Assembly: GCF_900188405.1 (NCBI RefSeq)
Contig: NZ_FZOF01000005.1
Span: 310,001-374,000, forward strand
Length of the DNA stretch: 64,000 nt
Source of the DNA: Actinacidiphila glaucinigra
Lineage (GTDB): Bacteria > Actinomycetota > Actinomycetes > Streptomycetales > Streptomycetaceae
Reading direction: 5' to 3'
The notes under the pieces are model-generated. The model did no database searches. It saw only the letters and a program-made list of their open reading frames with translations, and was not told where the DNA came from. The translations under genes were made by a program, and so were the position numbers. Below are positions 25,643 through 33,820 of the stretch, in pieces. How positions within the stretch are numbered: the stretch's first letter is position 1; every line of letters starts with the position of its first letter.

Positions 25643-25989
25643 GATGGTGCCTTTCGACGACCGTGCGTGGGGTGCGGGGCGCTTCTCCGCGGGGCCGTTT
25701 CGCGAGGGGGATCGCCTCCGGCGCGCGCCGTGGTCCGACGTCCGCCGCAGGTGCGTCGGACGGGGTGTGGACCACGCCCGGCGCCTTGCGGAACCGAGAT
25801 TACTTGCAGGCGCCGACTAATGCAAGCGCGCGATACCTGCGCCATCTGGATGTCGACGATTGACCGGCATGCGGGAATTAATCCGCGTGTGCAATTATTG
25901 ATTGAGCCTGTAGGGCGCAGGCGCATGAACGATGTACCGACTCGTCGCCACGCGGCCCGGCCCCGACCGCCCCCAGAGGAGACAGCTTC
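25643..25989. other. Divergent promoter region between aldo-keto reductase and old yellow enzyme
   Basis: This 347-base gap contains no convincing gene. It is markedly AT-richer at 25795-25910. It holds one clear copy of the MarR-type motif at 25885-25900 and a degenerate one on the minus strand at 25817-25833 (GCGCTTGCATTAG), so both genes could be under one repressor. Confidence 0.6.
25885..25900 (+). promoter_or_regulatory. GCGTNYGCAATTA motif, copy 4 (between aldo-keto reductase and old yellow enzyme)
   Basis: GCGTGTGCAATTATTG matches the copy at 17295-17310 at 15 of 16 positions. It lies about 90 bases before the old yellow enzyme start. Such a long match in 70 percent GC DNA is unlikely by chance. 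Confidence 0.65.
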
Positions 25990-27093
25990 GTGACCACCAC
26001 CCTGTTCGAGCCCCTCACCCTCCGGTCCCTGACCGTTCCGAACCGGATCTGGATGGCCGCCATGTGCCAGTACAGCGCGGCGCCGGACGGCGAGCAGGCG
26101 GGCGTGCCGAACGACTGGCACTTCACGCACCTCGCGGCGCGGGCGGCCGGCGGCACCGGCCTCATCATCACCGAGGCCACCGCGGTCAGCCCTGACGGCC
26201 GGATCAGCCCGTACGACCTCGGCATCTGGAACGACACCCAGGTCGAGGCCTTCCGGCGGATCACCGCGTTCCTGAAGTCCCAGGGGACCGTCCCCGGCAT
26301 CCAGCTCGCCCACGCCGGGCGCAAGGCCTCCACGGAGCGGACCTGGGTCGACCGGGGCGCCCCCATCGGCCCCGGCGAACAGCACGGCTGGACGCCCGCC
26401 GGCCCCAGCGCCGTCCCCTTCGACACCGGCTCCACCACGCCCGAGGAGCTCGGCACCGAGCAGATCGGCCGGATCGTGGCGGAATTCGCCGACGCCGCCC
26501 GGCGCGCCCTGGACGCAGGGTTCCAGGTCGCCGAGATCCACGGGGCCCACGGATACCTCATCAACCAGTTCCTTTCCCCGCACAGCAACCACCGCACCGA
26601 CGGCTACGGCGGGGACTTCGAGGGCCGCACCCGTTTCGCGCTGGAGATCGTCGAGGCCGTCCGCGCGGTCTGGCCGCAGGACCTGCCGGTCTTCTTCCGC
26701 ATCTCCGCGACCGACTGGCTGAGCGAGAACGCCGACGACGACCGGGAGGGCTGGACCGCCGACGACACCGTCCGCCTCGCCAAGGAGCTGCAGGCCCGGG
26801 ACGTGGACCTGATGGACGTCTCCACCGGCGGAAACGCCCCGAACGCCAAGATCGCCGCCGCTCCCGACTACCAGGTGCCGTTCGCCGAGCGAGTCCGCAC
26901 CGAGACCGGTATGCCGGTCGCCGCCGTCGGCCTCATCACCGAGCCCGACCAGGCGCAGGCCATCGTCGGCTCCGGCAGGGCCGACGCGGTCCTCCTCGGC
27001 CGCGAACTGCTGCGCGACCCGTACTGGGCGCGCCACGCGGCATCCGCGCTGGGCGGGAAGGTCAACACCCCGGTTCAGTACCACCGCGCCTGA
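25990..27093 (+). CDS. NADH:flavin oxidoreductase, old yellow enzyme of YqjM type
   Basis: The 367-residue protein starts at GTG 25990 with AGAGGAGA upstream. YqjM-class features are clear: Cys26 and Tyr28 in MAAMCQYSA, the active-site QLAHAGRKAS, the substrate loop HGAHGYLINQFLSPHSN, and the FMN-phosphate loop GRADAVLLGRELLRDP. These enzymes reduce activated C=C bonds with NADPH and respond to electrophile or oxidative stress. Its upstream motif is shared with the MFS/MarR genes. A hairpin follows 28 bases after the stop. Confidence 0.93.
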   Translation: MTTTLFEPLTLRSLTVPNRIWMAAMCQYSAAPDGEQAGVPNDWHFTHLAARAAGGTGLIITEATAVSPDGRISPYDLGIWNDTQVEAFRRITAFLKSQGTVPGIQLAHAGRKASTERTWVDRGAPIGPGEQHGWTPAGPSAVPFDTGSTTPEELGTEQIGRIVAEFADAARRALDAGFQVAEIHGAHGYLINQFLSPHSNHRTDGYGGDFEGRTRFALEIVEAVRAVWPQDLPVFFRISATDWLSENADDDREGWTADDTVRLAKELQARDVDLMDVSTGGNAPNAKIAAAPDYQVPFAERVRTETGMPVAAVGLITEPDQAQAIVGSGRADAVLLGRELLRDPYWARHAASALGGKVNTPVQYHRA

Positions 27094-27120
27094 CGGAAGT
27101 AACCCGCCCCCGGCTCGTTC

Positions 27121-27154
27121 CCGTCCCCGTCGCACCGTCGTGCGGCGGGGACGG
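27121..27154 (+). terminator. 15-bp hairpin after the old yellow enzyme gene
   Basis: CCGTCCCCGTCGCAC (27121-27135) pairs with GTGCGGCGGGGACGG (27140-27154) over 15 bp, with one G-U pair and the loop CGTC. Confidence 0.85.
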
Positions 27155-27246
27155 CGCGTCGAGCGGCGAAATCACCTTGCGCGGCGGCGTCCGGCGCCGG
27201 GACGATCGGGTCCGTCATCCGCCGACGGCACGCGAGGTTCTGCGAC

Positions 27247-27816
27247 GTGAGCTACACGCTGCGTGAGTACACCCCGGCCGACGAGGCCTCCTGGCTGCGC
27301 TGCAGGGTGCTCTCGTTCCTGGGCACCGCCTACTACGACGACGTCGACCGCGCCAAACCGCCGATCCCGGCCCCCGGTCTGGAACTCGTCGCCGTCGACG
27401 GGGCGGGGACGGTCGTCGCCATCATGGACACCGCCGTCGACACCGCACGGGCGACCATCGACACCGTCGCCGTCCACCCCGACCACCAGCAGCGCGGTCT
27501 CGGCCGCGCCCTCCTGCAGCGCACCCGCGCCGAGGTCCGCGAGCGGGGCGCGGCGACCCTCGACGCCTGGACCCGTGACGACCCGGGCACCCTGGCCTGG
27601 TACCGCGCCATGGGCTTCGCGGAGAGCGACCACTACCTGCACGTCTACGCGCACCGCTGCACCGCCCCCGGTGAACCGGACCGCGCGATCCTCACCCCCC
27701 GCCCCGGCCTGCGGCTCATGGGCGCCTTCCTGCACGCGAAGCTGGAGGACGAGGCCCGCCTGCGTGCGGAGTTCAGCCGGGTGCACGTGTGCCGGCGGTT
27801 CTCGATGACGGCGTGA
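27247..27816 (+). CDS. GNAT-family N-acetyltransferase
   Basis: The 189-residue protein has the GNAT core: motif A IDTVAVHPDHQQRGLGRALLQRTRAEVRERG, which binds acetyl-CoA, and motif B WTRDDPGTLAWYRAMGFAESDHYLHVY. The GTG at 27247 is used. Its substrate is unknown. The C-terminal 40 residues (PGLRLMGAFLHAKLEDEARLR) are an extension common in actinobacterial copies. It has no clear operon partner. Confidence 0.88.
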   Translation: MSYTLREYTPADEASWLRCRVLSFLGTAYYDDVDRAKPPIPAPGLELVAVDGAGTVVAIMDTAVDTARATIDTVAVHPDHQQRGLGRALLQRTRAEVRERGAATLDAWTRDDPGTLAWYRAMGFAESDHYLHVYAHRCTAPGEPDRAILTPRPGLRLMGAFLHAKLEDEARLRAEFSRVHVCRRFSMTA

Positions 27817-27841
27817 CGCCCCGGCAGGGGGGCGACGCCCG

Positions 27842-28438
27842 TCAGCAGGGCTCGAAGCCCGGCGGGGTCGGGCCGATCTCACCGTCGGCGACGAGTTCCG
27901 CGAGGTCCTCCGGCTCCAGGAACTCCAGGTCCTGCGGGCCGAGTCCGTGGAGGCGGTCCAGCGACGCCAGACGTTCCACGAACGAGAGCACGAAGGCGGA
28001 GAACGAGCCGTCGAAGGTCTGGCACCCCACCTCGTGCACCATGGTGACGACCTTCCAGCGGTCGGGATCGGCGTCACAGGGCAGGAAGAAGTGCTCGTCG
28101 CCGCTGTGGTCGTAGCCCCAGGAGATCAGTCCGCCGGGTGCGGGGTGGAAGGCGTACGGGTAGTGCTCCGGCACGCCCGACTCCGCCGCCCTGTCGCGGC
28201 GTTGTGCGAACTCCTGGTGCGTCCTGGCCATACGGTCGGGCAACGGCGCCGAGCCCCGCGGGTGGAAGACGACGAGCTCGCCGGAAATCACCCCGGTGCC
28301 GTAGGCATCGAGGAACGCCTTGAAGTCGCCGGGCAGGGCCGAGCCCGCGTACCGCTCCACCTCCGCCCAGTCGTCGGCGCCCGGTTGCCTGGGGGCGGGT
28401 TCGCCCAGCAGGGCCCGCAACTGGTCCAGCGAGGACAT
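27842..28438 (-). CDS. SMI1/KNR4 (SUKH)-like protein
   Basis: The 198-residue protein has the SUKH pattern: SLDQLRALLGEP, then ADDWAEVERYAGSALPGDFKAFLDAYGTGVISGELVVFHP, and FHPAPGGLISWGYDHSGDEHFFL. SUKH proteins are frequent immunity proteins in toxin systems and cell-wall or stress adaptors elsewhere. I chose ATG 28438, since the domain begins there. It is divergent from the HEAT-like repeat gene. No toxin is visible nearby. Confidence 0.8.
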   Translation of the reverse strand: MSSLDQLRALLGEPAPRQPGADDWAEVERYAGSALPGDFKAFLDAYGTGVISGELVVFHPRGSAPLPDRMARTHQEFAQRRDRAAESGVPEHYPYAFHPAPGGLISWGYDHSGDEHFFLPCDADPDRWKVVTMVHEVGCQTFDGSFSAFVLSFVERLASLDRLHGLGPQDLEFLEPEDLAELVADGEIGPTPPGFEPC

Positions 28439-28572
28439 GGACTGGTCCGCGACGATCGGTGGAACGGTGGGCGCCACGCTATCCAGGCCGAGCGGGCTCC
28501 CGGCCGCCGGGGGCGCGCACCCGTACGAAATCGCCGCGCCGACCGGCGGTGGTTCCGGCACCATGGTGGCCC

Positions 28573-30039
28573 GTGAGCGACATCCTGCCCGGCCTGGCCG
28601 GCAATCCCTCGCTGCCGCGCGAGTTGGTCGACCGGCTGATCGCGACGTCGGACGGCGAACTCGCCGAAGCGCTCGCCGAACGGCCTGACCTCACCCGTGC
28701 GCAGGTGGTCGCCCTGGCCGCCCGCGATGAAAGTGCCGCGCTGCGGCTGGCCTACGGGGGGCGTCTCACCGCGGCCGACGTCGATCCCTCGGCCCGGCCG
28801 CTCGTCGCCCTCGCCCTGCTCGACCAGCGCGCGGGACCGCCGGAGTGGGCGCGCACGCTGGCCGGCTCGGGGTCCGCCGAGCAGCGGGAGCAGCTGGCCG
28901 CCTGCCCCGATCTCCCGGAGGACGTCGCACGTGCCCTCGCGGCCGACCCGGAGACCGAGGTGGTCGCGGAACTCGCGCTCCGGACGACGTCCGCGCTCCT
29001 CGCCCGCCTGGCGGAGCATCCGCACGCCGAGGTGCGTCGCGCGGTCGCGGTCAACGAGGCGGCCCCACCCCACGTGCTGGCGGCACTCCTCGACGGTGAC
29101 GCGCTGCCGCCGGCCCGGTCCTGCCGGGTGTGCGAGGGTGAGCCGGACCCGCCCTGGGACCACTGCGAGGGTGCGCACGAGTCCACCGTCCACGCGATGC
29201 GGTACGCCGCACTGTGCAACCCGGCCACGCCCGCGACCGCCGCCGCGGCCTTCGCCGGCCACCCCTCCTGGCTGCTGCGCCGGGAACTGGCGGCCCGGAC
29301 CGACCTGCCGCCGCAGGTGTACACGCGGCTCGCCGCCGACACCGACGCCCGGATCAGGGCGCGCCTCGCGGACAACCCGGCGATCGGCGAGGCACTCATC
29401 CGCGTACTGGCCACGGACGACGACGATGTCGTCCGGCAACGGCTGGCGCACCACCCCGCGGTGCCGCTGGACGTCCTGCGCAGGCTCGCCGCCACCGTGC
29501 GGACCGGCCCGGCGCTGCTTCCGCGCATCGCCGCGGCCTCCCCCGCCGAGACCGCGGAGCTCGCCGCCTCGCCGGACCCCGCCGTACGGATGCTCCCGGC
29601 CCGGCGCACCGATCTGCCGGACGACATCCGCGACGCGTTGACCCGCGACCCGGACGCGAAGGTGGTGGCCGCCGTCGCCTCCCATCCCGGCCTGACCGAA
29701 GCGCGGTTGGCGTCGATGGTCGACCGGCACGGCCTTCGCGTCGCCGCACGCGTGGCGGCGAACCCCGACGCGACCGCTGCCCTGCTGGAGCGGCTGGCGC
29801 GACAGCGGCCCCCGGCCCGGAAGGCACTGCGCGAGATCGCCCGGCACCCGCACGCGACGGCCGTGGCGCTGGTCGCCTGCCTGGACGACGAACGGGCACG
29901 GCGCGTGGCCGCGGGGCATCCGGCGCTGCCGCCCGCGGTGATCGCCGGACTGCTCACGGACGACGACTGGGAGGTCGCGGACGCGGCGGCCGCCAACCCG
30001 TCCCTGCCACCGGCGGAGATGGCGCGTCTGGTGCGCTGA
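28573..30039 (+). CDS. HEAT-like / leucine-rich-variant repeat protein with a metal-binding insert
   Basis: The 488-residue protein consists of 20 or more short helical units of the type LPxxxxRxLAxDPxxxVxxxLAxxP, as in leucine-rich repeat variant proteins. An insert at residues 184-202 carries Cys184, Cys187, Cys198 and His202, a possible zinc or iron-sulphur site (LRV proteins such as that of Azotobacter have a cluster). GTG 28573 is the likely start. It is divergent from the SUKH gene and precedes a P-loop gene. I infer a protein-binding scaffold. Confidence 0.75.
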   Translation: MSDILPGLAGNPSLPRELVDRLIATSDGELAEALAERPDLTRAQVVALAARDESAALRLAYGGRLTAADVDPSARPLVALALLDQRAGPPEWARTLAGSGSAEQREQLAACPDLPEDVARALAADPETEVVAELALRTTSALLARLAEHPHAEVRRAVAVNEAAPPHVLAALLDGDALPPARSCRVCEGEPDPPWDHCEGAHESTVHAMRYAALCNPATPATAAAAFAGHPSWLLRRELAARTDLPPQVYTRLAADTDARIRARLADNPAIGEALIRVLATDDDDVVRQRLAHHPAVPLDVLRRLAATVRTGPALLPRIAAASPAETAELAASPDPAVRMLPARRTDLPDDIRDALTRDPDAKVVAAVASHPGLTEARLASMVDRHGLRVAARVAANPDATAALLERLARQRPPARKALREIARHPHATAVALVACLDDERARRVAAGHPALPPAVIAGLLTDDDWEVADAAAANPSLPPAEMARLVR

Positions 30040-30145
30040 TCGCCCGGTATTTGAGCGCTTCGGCCGGCCGCGACGGACCGTCCGCCGGCGGGAGCACGCT
30101 GCCGTGGTTGTTCCCGCAGCCCGAACGACGCTACCGTCGAGGTCC

Positions 30146-30703
30146 ATGATCGTATGGCTCAACGGCACCCACGGCGCGGGCAAGACGACGACCAGTGCGT
30201 TCGTACAGCGGCTGATCCCGGATTCACGGGTGTTCGACGCCGAGAAGGTCGGCGAGACGCTCATGGACATCACGCCGGGGCTGCCCGAGACGGGCAACTT
30301 CCAGCACTGGCCGCCGTGGCGGCCGCTCGTCGTCGAGACCGCCCGCCGGGTGCTCGACTACACCGGTGGCACCCTTGTGATGCCCATGACGGTCCTGGTC
30401 GAGCAGTACTGGCGCGAGATCAGCACGGGTCTGGCTGAACACGCCATTCCCGTGCGGCACTTCGTCCTCCACGCCGACCAGGAAACCCTTCGGGGGCGCA
30501 TCGAGGGGGACACGGTTCTCGGGCCCTCCACATTCCGCCTCGAGTACCTGGAGCCCTACGCCGAGGCGGCCCGTACCTGGCTGCACGACGAGGCCGAGGT
30601 CGTCGACACCACGCAGCTCACGCCCGCCGAGGCGGCCCTGCGGATCGCCGAGTCCGTGAAGGACCGGCACGCCGGCCGGGCTCAGAACTCGAACTCGACG
30701 TAG
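30146..30703 (+). CDS. Small P-loop NTPase/kinase-like protein
   Basis: The 185-residue protein starts with a Walker A motif GTHGAGKT at residues 7-14, followed by a kinase-like lid and adenine region (VVETARRVLDYTGG, HFVLHADQETLRGRIEGD). This resembles small AAA/shikimate-kinase-like nucleotide kinases and antibiotic phosphotransferases. The substrate is unknown. Its last 22 bases overlap the tpg gene tail to tail. Confidence 0.8.
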   Translation: MIVWLNGTHGAGKTTTSAFVQRLIPDSRVFDAEKVGETLMDITPGLPETGNFQHWPPWRPLVVETARRVLDYTGGTLVMPMTVLVEQYWREISTGLAEHAIPVRHFVLHADQETLRGRIEGDTVLGPSTFRLEYLEPYAEAARTWLHDEAEVVDTTQLTPAEAALRIAESVKDRHAGRAQNSNST

Positions 30704-31236
30704 TCGATGTCGGTGAAGTCGACCCGCAGTCCCTGGGCGCGGCGGCCGCGGTCCTGGAAGTAGATCTCCTGGAGGCCCTCCGCCGCGATGGCGCGCAGTC
30801 GGTCCTCGCCGGCGCCCGCGGACTGGGCGGCGAAGAGGCGGGCGGCGTAGTCGGGGGGCAGCGCCTGGGTGACCAGGCGGAGGCGGGCGTCGTCGGTGGA
30901 GCCCGGGGCGGCCGTGAAGCCGAAGCGGGCGCGGGTCTCGATGACGATGCCGCCGGTGGTGGCCGCGCGCTGCCTGGCGCGCTCGCGGACGCGGGGCTGC
31001 CACCGCCTGCGGACCTCGTTCTCGAGGCGGGCGGCGAGGTCCTTGCGGGGGCGCTTGAGCCGGCCGGCCAGGTAGCGCTCGACGGTGCGCTGCGAGACAC
31101 CGAGCAGTGCGGCGACCGCCCTGGTGCCCTTCTCCTGCTTGACCAGGAACCGCATCTGGGCCTGCGCCGACCTGGGCACGGGCCGCGTGAAGGTCTTCTC
31201 CGTGGCCTTGTCGAGGCCGTCGCCGAGCATGCCCAC
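30682..31236 (-). CDS. tpg: Telomere terminal protein Tpg
   Basis: The 184-residue protein matches the terminal proteins that are covalently attached to the 5' ends of linear Streptomyces chromosomes and plasmids and prime end-patching. It has the expected length and order: KTFTRPVPRSAQAQMRFLVKQEKGTRAVAALLGVSQRTVERYLAGRLKRPRKDLA (with a helix-turn-helix), then VRRRWQPRVRERARQRAA, TGGIVIETRARFGFTAAPGSTDDARLR, and the ending DFTDIDYVEFEF. It follows tap by 9 bases, as in known tap-tpg operons. Confidence 0.95.
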   Translation of the reverse strand: MGMLGDGLDKATEKTFTRPVPRSAQAQMRFLVKQEKGTRAVAALLGVSQRTVERYLAGRLKRPRKDLAARLENEVRRRWQPRVRERARQRAATTGGIVIETRARFGFTAAPGSTDDARLRLVTQALPPDYAARLFAAQSAGAGEDRLRAIAAEGLQEIYFQDRGRRAQGLRVDFTDIDYVEFEF

Positions 31237-31245
31237 CGGGCTCTC

Positions 31246-33306
31246 CTACTCTCCGTCGAGTGCGGCGTCGCCGCCCTTGATATGGCGGGCGGGGTTGTGT
31301 CCGTCCTCGAGCAACTCCACGGCCCACATGAGGGACTGGGTGCCCTCGTGCTTGACCATCCCCGGCGAGACGCCGAGCCGGAATCCGCCCGGCAGCGGTT
31401 TGCCCTCCGGTGTACGCGGCAGGAAGTCCAGCGGGCCCGGACCGTCGGACAGGTACACCGCGCAGTCGGACAGCACGGCCACCGGGAAGAGGCCCGCGGC
31501 GGCGAACCTGCCCATCTTGCGGTGCATGTTGACCCGCGCGGTGGCGATGACGGCGGCGCGGATGTCGGGGCGCCACGTGGGTCGGTCGAGGGCGGGCCAG
31601 CGCTCCCCCGGACGGTAACCGGCACCCTGGGGGCGCTCGCGGAGCTTGCCGATGCCGCCCTTGACGGTGGCCTTGACGGCCGTGAGGAGTGCCGCGCGCG
31701 ACGGGTCGGCCTCCTTGTGGTGTTCCATCGCGGTGAGGAATTCGGCCTCCGGCATGCCGGGGACGACGCCGAGTTCGGCCATGGTGGCCATGTAGGCGTC
31801 CCGCAGCCGGCCGTACCAGGCGTCGAGGTACGCGCCGTGCTCGGGACGGACGTACGCCTCGACCGGGCGCACCTCGTGCCCGAGTTCGGCGGCGTAGGCC
31901 ACAGTGGGGGTGGCGTACCAGGCGGGGCCCTCGGGCCGGGCGCCGTCCGGGGTGAACGGGTTCGGCAGACGCGGGTCGACGTCGATGTGCGAGAGGTCGA
32001 CGAGCCAGGAGCCGGGCAGCGCCTTGTCGAACTCCGGGGCGCGGACGTGGACGGCGGCGCCCAGGCCGACGTTCAGCCGGTTCGCGGCGGCGGCGAACGC
32101 CATGTTGACGTCGATCCCGACCGCGAAGGTGCGGGCGCACTCGTCGTCGGTGAGCAGTTGCGGGTCCCGGATCCACTCGAAGGCCTCCTCGTCGAGGACC
32201 TCCTCCGGGGTACGGCGGTGGCCGCGCGCGAACCGCGAGGCCACGACGGGGTGTTCGTCGGGTGCCTCGGGGGGGGCCGGGTCCACGGGCTGCGTGAGGG
32301 CGCCGGGGTTCGGCCCGGAGACCCACGCACCGGTCGCGTGGTCCTTGACCGCGCGGGTCGGTGGGCGCAGGGCCGTCATGAGTTCGAGGCCGCTCACCGC
32401 GGTCGAGCCGCGCGGGGTGAGGACCCGGCGCGCGTAGTCCGCGAGCAGCTGTGCCAGTTCGGGGGGCGGCAGTTGTTCCGCGCCGCCCCAGGAACGGGTG
32501 TCGAGCGCGCCCCAGGGCAGGACGGCGAGCTGCACGCACTGGCGCCTGCCGTCCTGCGCCGGGCGGTAGACGCGGGCCCAGGGGCCGAAGCCGCGGCGGG
32601 TGAGCTGCCACTTGGCGCGGGCGATCTGCCGGACGGCCTTGTGGTCCGCGGGCAGGCGCAGGGCCCGGCGGTCCTCCAGGACGACGGGCAGGCCGAGGCG
32701 TTCGGCGGCCGGAGCGGTCAGGACGATCAGCGGGTCGGCGTCCTTGCCGTTGCGGTGCAACCTTGGTGCGCCGAGCCTCGCCTCGGCGAGCGTCCAGGCG
32801 ACGAGCGACGGCACGTCGGTCGCCGGGCACGACAGCACCAGGCCGCCGGCGCAGTAGGCGGTGCCGTCGCCGTCCAGCACGGCGAGCGGGCCGTTGGTGA
32901 AACGCGGATCCTCCGTGGCGGGCGCGGGCGCCGTCTCCTTCCGGACGGGGGCGGGCGCCGGCCTCGCGGGCGCGGCCACGGGTTCGGGCGCGGGCATGAT
33001 GGCCGGGGCCGCAGCCGGGGCGGGGGCGGGCGCCGGAACGGGGGCGGGTTCGGGCGCGGCGTCGAGTTGGGCCGCGATGCCGTCCAGCAGCTTGGCGTAC
33101 GCGGCGCGGGTGGCACCCTGCGGCTCGCTGCGGCCGGCCTCCCAGCCGGCCACGGTCGTCCGGGTCACGTCGAGCGCCTCGGCGACCTCCACCTGGGTCA
33201 GGCCGTACTCGGTGCGCAGCCGGGCGCGTTCGGCGGGCTCGGGCAGACGGGTCCGCCGCGGCCCCGACTTCAGGAGGGCGTCGACGGGATCGGACGTGCT
33301 GGCCAT
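31246..33306 (-). CDS. tap: Telomere-associated protein Tap
   Basis: The 686-residue protein has an N-terminal Xre-like helix-turn-helix (ERARLRTEYGLTQVEVAEALDVTRTTVAGWEAGRSEPQG), an Ala/Pro-rich linker at about 90-135, and the long Tap domain (for example RFARGHRRTPEEVLDEEAFEWIRDPQLLTDDECARTFAVGIDVNMAFAAAANRLNVGL). Known Tap proteins bind the 3' telomere overhang and recruit Tpg; they are about 740 residues, so this one is slightly short. AAGGAG stands 12 bases before ATG 33306. tpg follows directly. Confidence 0.93.
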   Translation of the reverse strand: MASTSDPVDALLKSGPRRTRLPEPAERARLRTEYGLTQVEVAEALDVTRTTVAGWEAGRSEPQGATRAAYAKLLDGIAAQLDAAPEPAPVPAPAPAPAAAPAIMPAPEPVAAPARPAPAPVRKETAPAPATEDPRFTNGPLAVLDGDGTAYCAGGLVLSCPATDVPSLVAWTLAEARLGAPRLHRNGKDADPLIVLTAPAAERLGLPVVLEDRRALRLPADHKAVRQIARAKWQLTRRGFGPWARVYRPAQDGRRQCVQLAVLPWGALDTRSWGGAEQLPPPELAQLLADYARRVLTPRGSTAVSGLELMTALRPPTRAVKDHATGAWVSGPNPGALTQPVDPAPPEAPDEHPVVASRFARGHRRTPEEVLDEEAFEWIRDPQLLTDDECARTFAVGIDVNMAFAAAANRLNVGLGAAVHVRAPEFDKALPGSWLVDLSHIDVDPRLPNPFTPDGARPEGPAWYATPTVAYAAELGHEVRPVEAYVRPEHGAYLDAWYGRLRDAYMATMAELGVVPGMPEAEFLTAMEHHKEADPSRAALLTAVKATVKGGIGKLRERPQGAGYRPGERWPALDRPTWRPDIRAAVIATARVNMHRKMGRFAAAGLFPVAVLSDCAVYLSDGPGPLDFLPRTPEGKPLPGGFRLGVSPGMVKHEGTQSLMWAVELLEDGHNPARHIKGGDAALDGE

Positions 33307-33330
33307 GCGGCGGTTGGCTCCTTCGCTGCT

Positions 33331-33687
33331 TCAGTCCTGGCCGGTGCCAAAGGCGCGGCGGGGTTCCGCGTCGAGGAACTCGCGCAGGTGCTGCCCCGTG
33401 AGGATACGGGCCGGGTTGCGCCCCGGGGGCAGCGGAAGCCTGCGGCCCAGTGCCCAGCGGAAGCGCCGTGCGGGTGCCAGGTCGAACAGGTACTTCCCGC
33501 CGCTGCCGTCGTCGGAGCGGCTGCCGCGGATCTCGAACGCGCCGACGCAGACCCCTCCGTCGACGAACGCCAGGAGGAAGTCCCCGTGCTGGTCGACCGT
33601 CCGGGCCGAGAAGCGCCAGGCCCGGGCCGCGCTCTCCTCGACGGTGCGCCCGGCGCGCAGCGCCTGCCGTACGTCCACCGCCAGCAT
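33331..33687 (-). CDS. Uncharacterised protein in the tap-tpg operon
   Basis: The 118-residue protein starts at ATG 33687 after GGAGGGCCGGAG on the minus strand. It is a compact basic protein (VRQALRAGRTVEESAARAWRFSARTVDQHGDFLLAFVDGGVCVGAFEIRG, ending RRFRWALGRRLPLPPGRNPARI and REFLDAEPRR). I recognise no family. It lies 24 bases upstream of tap with no terminator between them, so it is co-transcribed with the telomere genes and may take part in their function or control. Confidence 0.72.
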   Translation of the reverse strand: MLAVDVRQALRAGRTVEESAARAWRFSARTVDQHGDFLLAFVDGGVCVGAFEIRGSRSDDGSGGKYLFDLAPARRFRWALGRRLPLPPGRNPARILTGQHLREFLDAEPRRAFGTGQD

Positions 33688-33749
33688 CTCCGGCCCTCCC
33701 TCCGCGGCTCGTCCCGGCCCCGGGCATGTTCCAAGCCCGCTTCGACGGA

Positions 33750-33767
33750 CTTTATCGGCCGATAAAG
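33750..33767. promoter_or_regulatory. 18-bp perfect palindrome upstream of the tap-tpg operon
   Basis: CTTTATCGGCCGATAAAG is a perfect 18-bp inverted repeat, AT-rich in its outer part. It lies 63 bases before the first gene of the telomere operon and 54 bases before the divergent small gene at 33821. It is a likely operator for one or both. Confidence 0.6.
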
Positions 33768-33820
33768 CGAGCCGTTGACACCGACGCGCCCGCGAGGGGG
33801 GCCGACGTAGGGTGTGGTGC

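Noticed and set aside
30682..33687. A chromosome end or telomere close by
   Set aside because: The genes for telomere proteins are present, but I see no array of telomeric palindromes in the window. These genes can lie far from the end itself.
30224..33727. 1167-codon frame on the minus strand across tap, tpg and the P-loop gene
   Set aside because: It is out of frame with tap and tpg, which are clearly real, and consists of Arg/Pro/Gly-rich sequence.
31282..33765. 827-codon frame on the plus strand opposite tap
   Set aside because: Same reason: antisense to tap, no domain, Gly/Val-rich.
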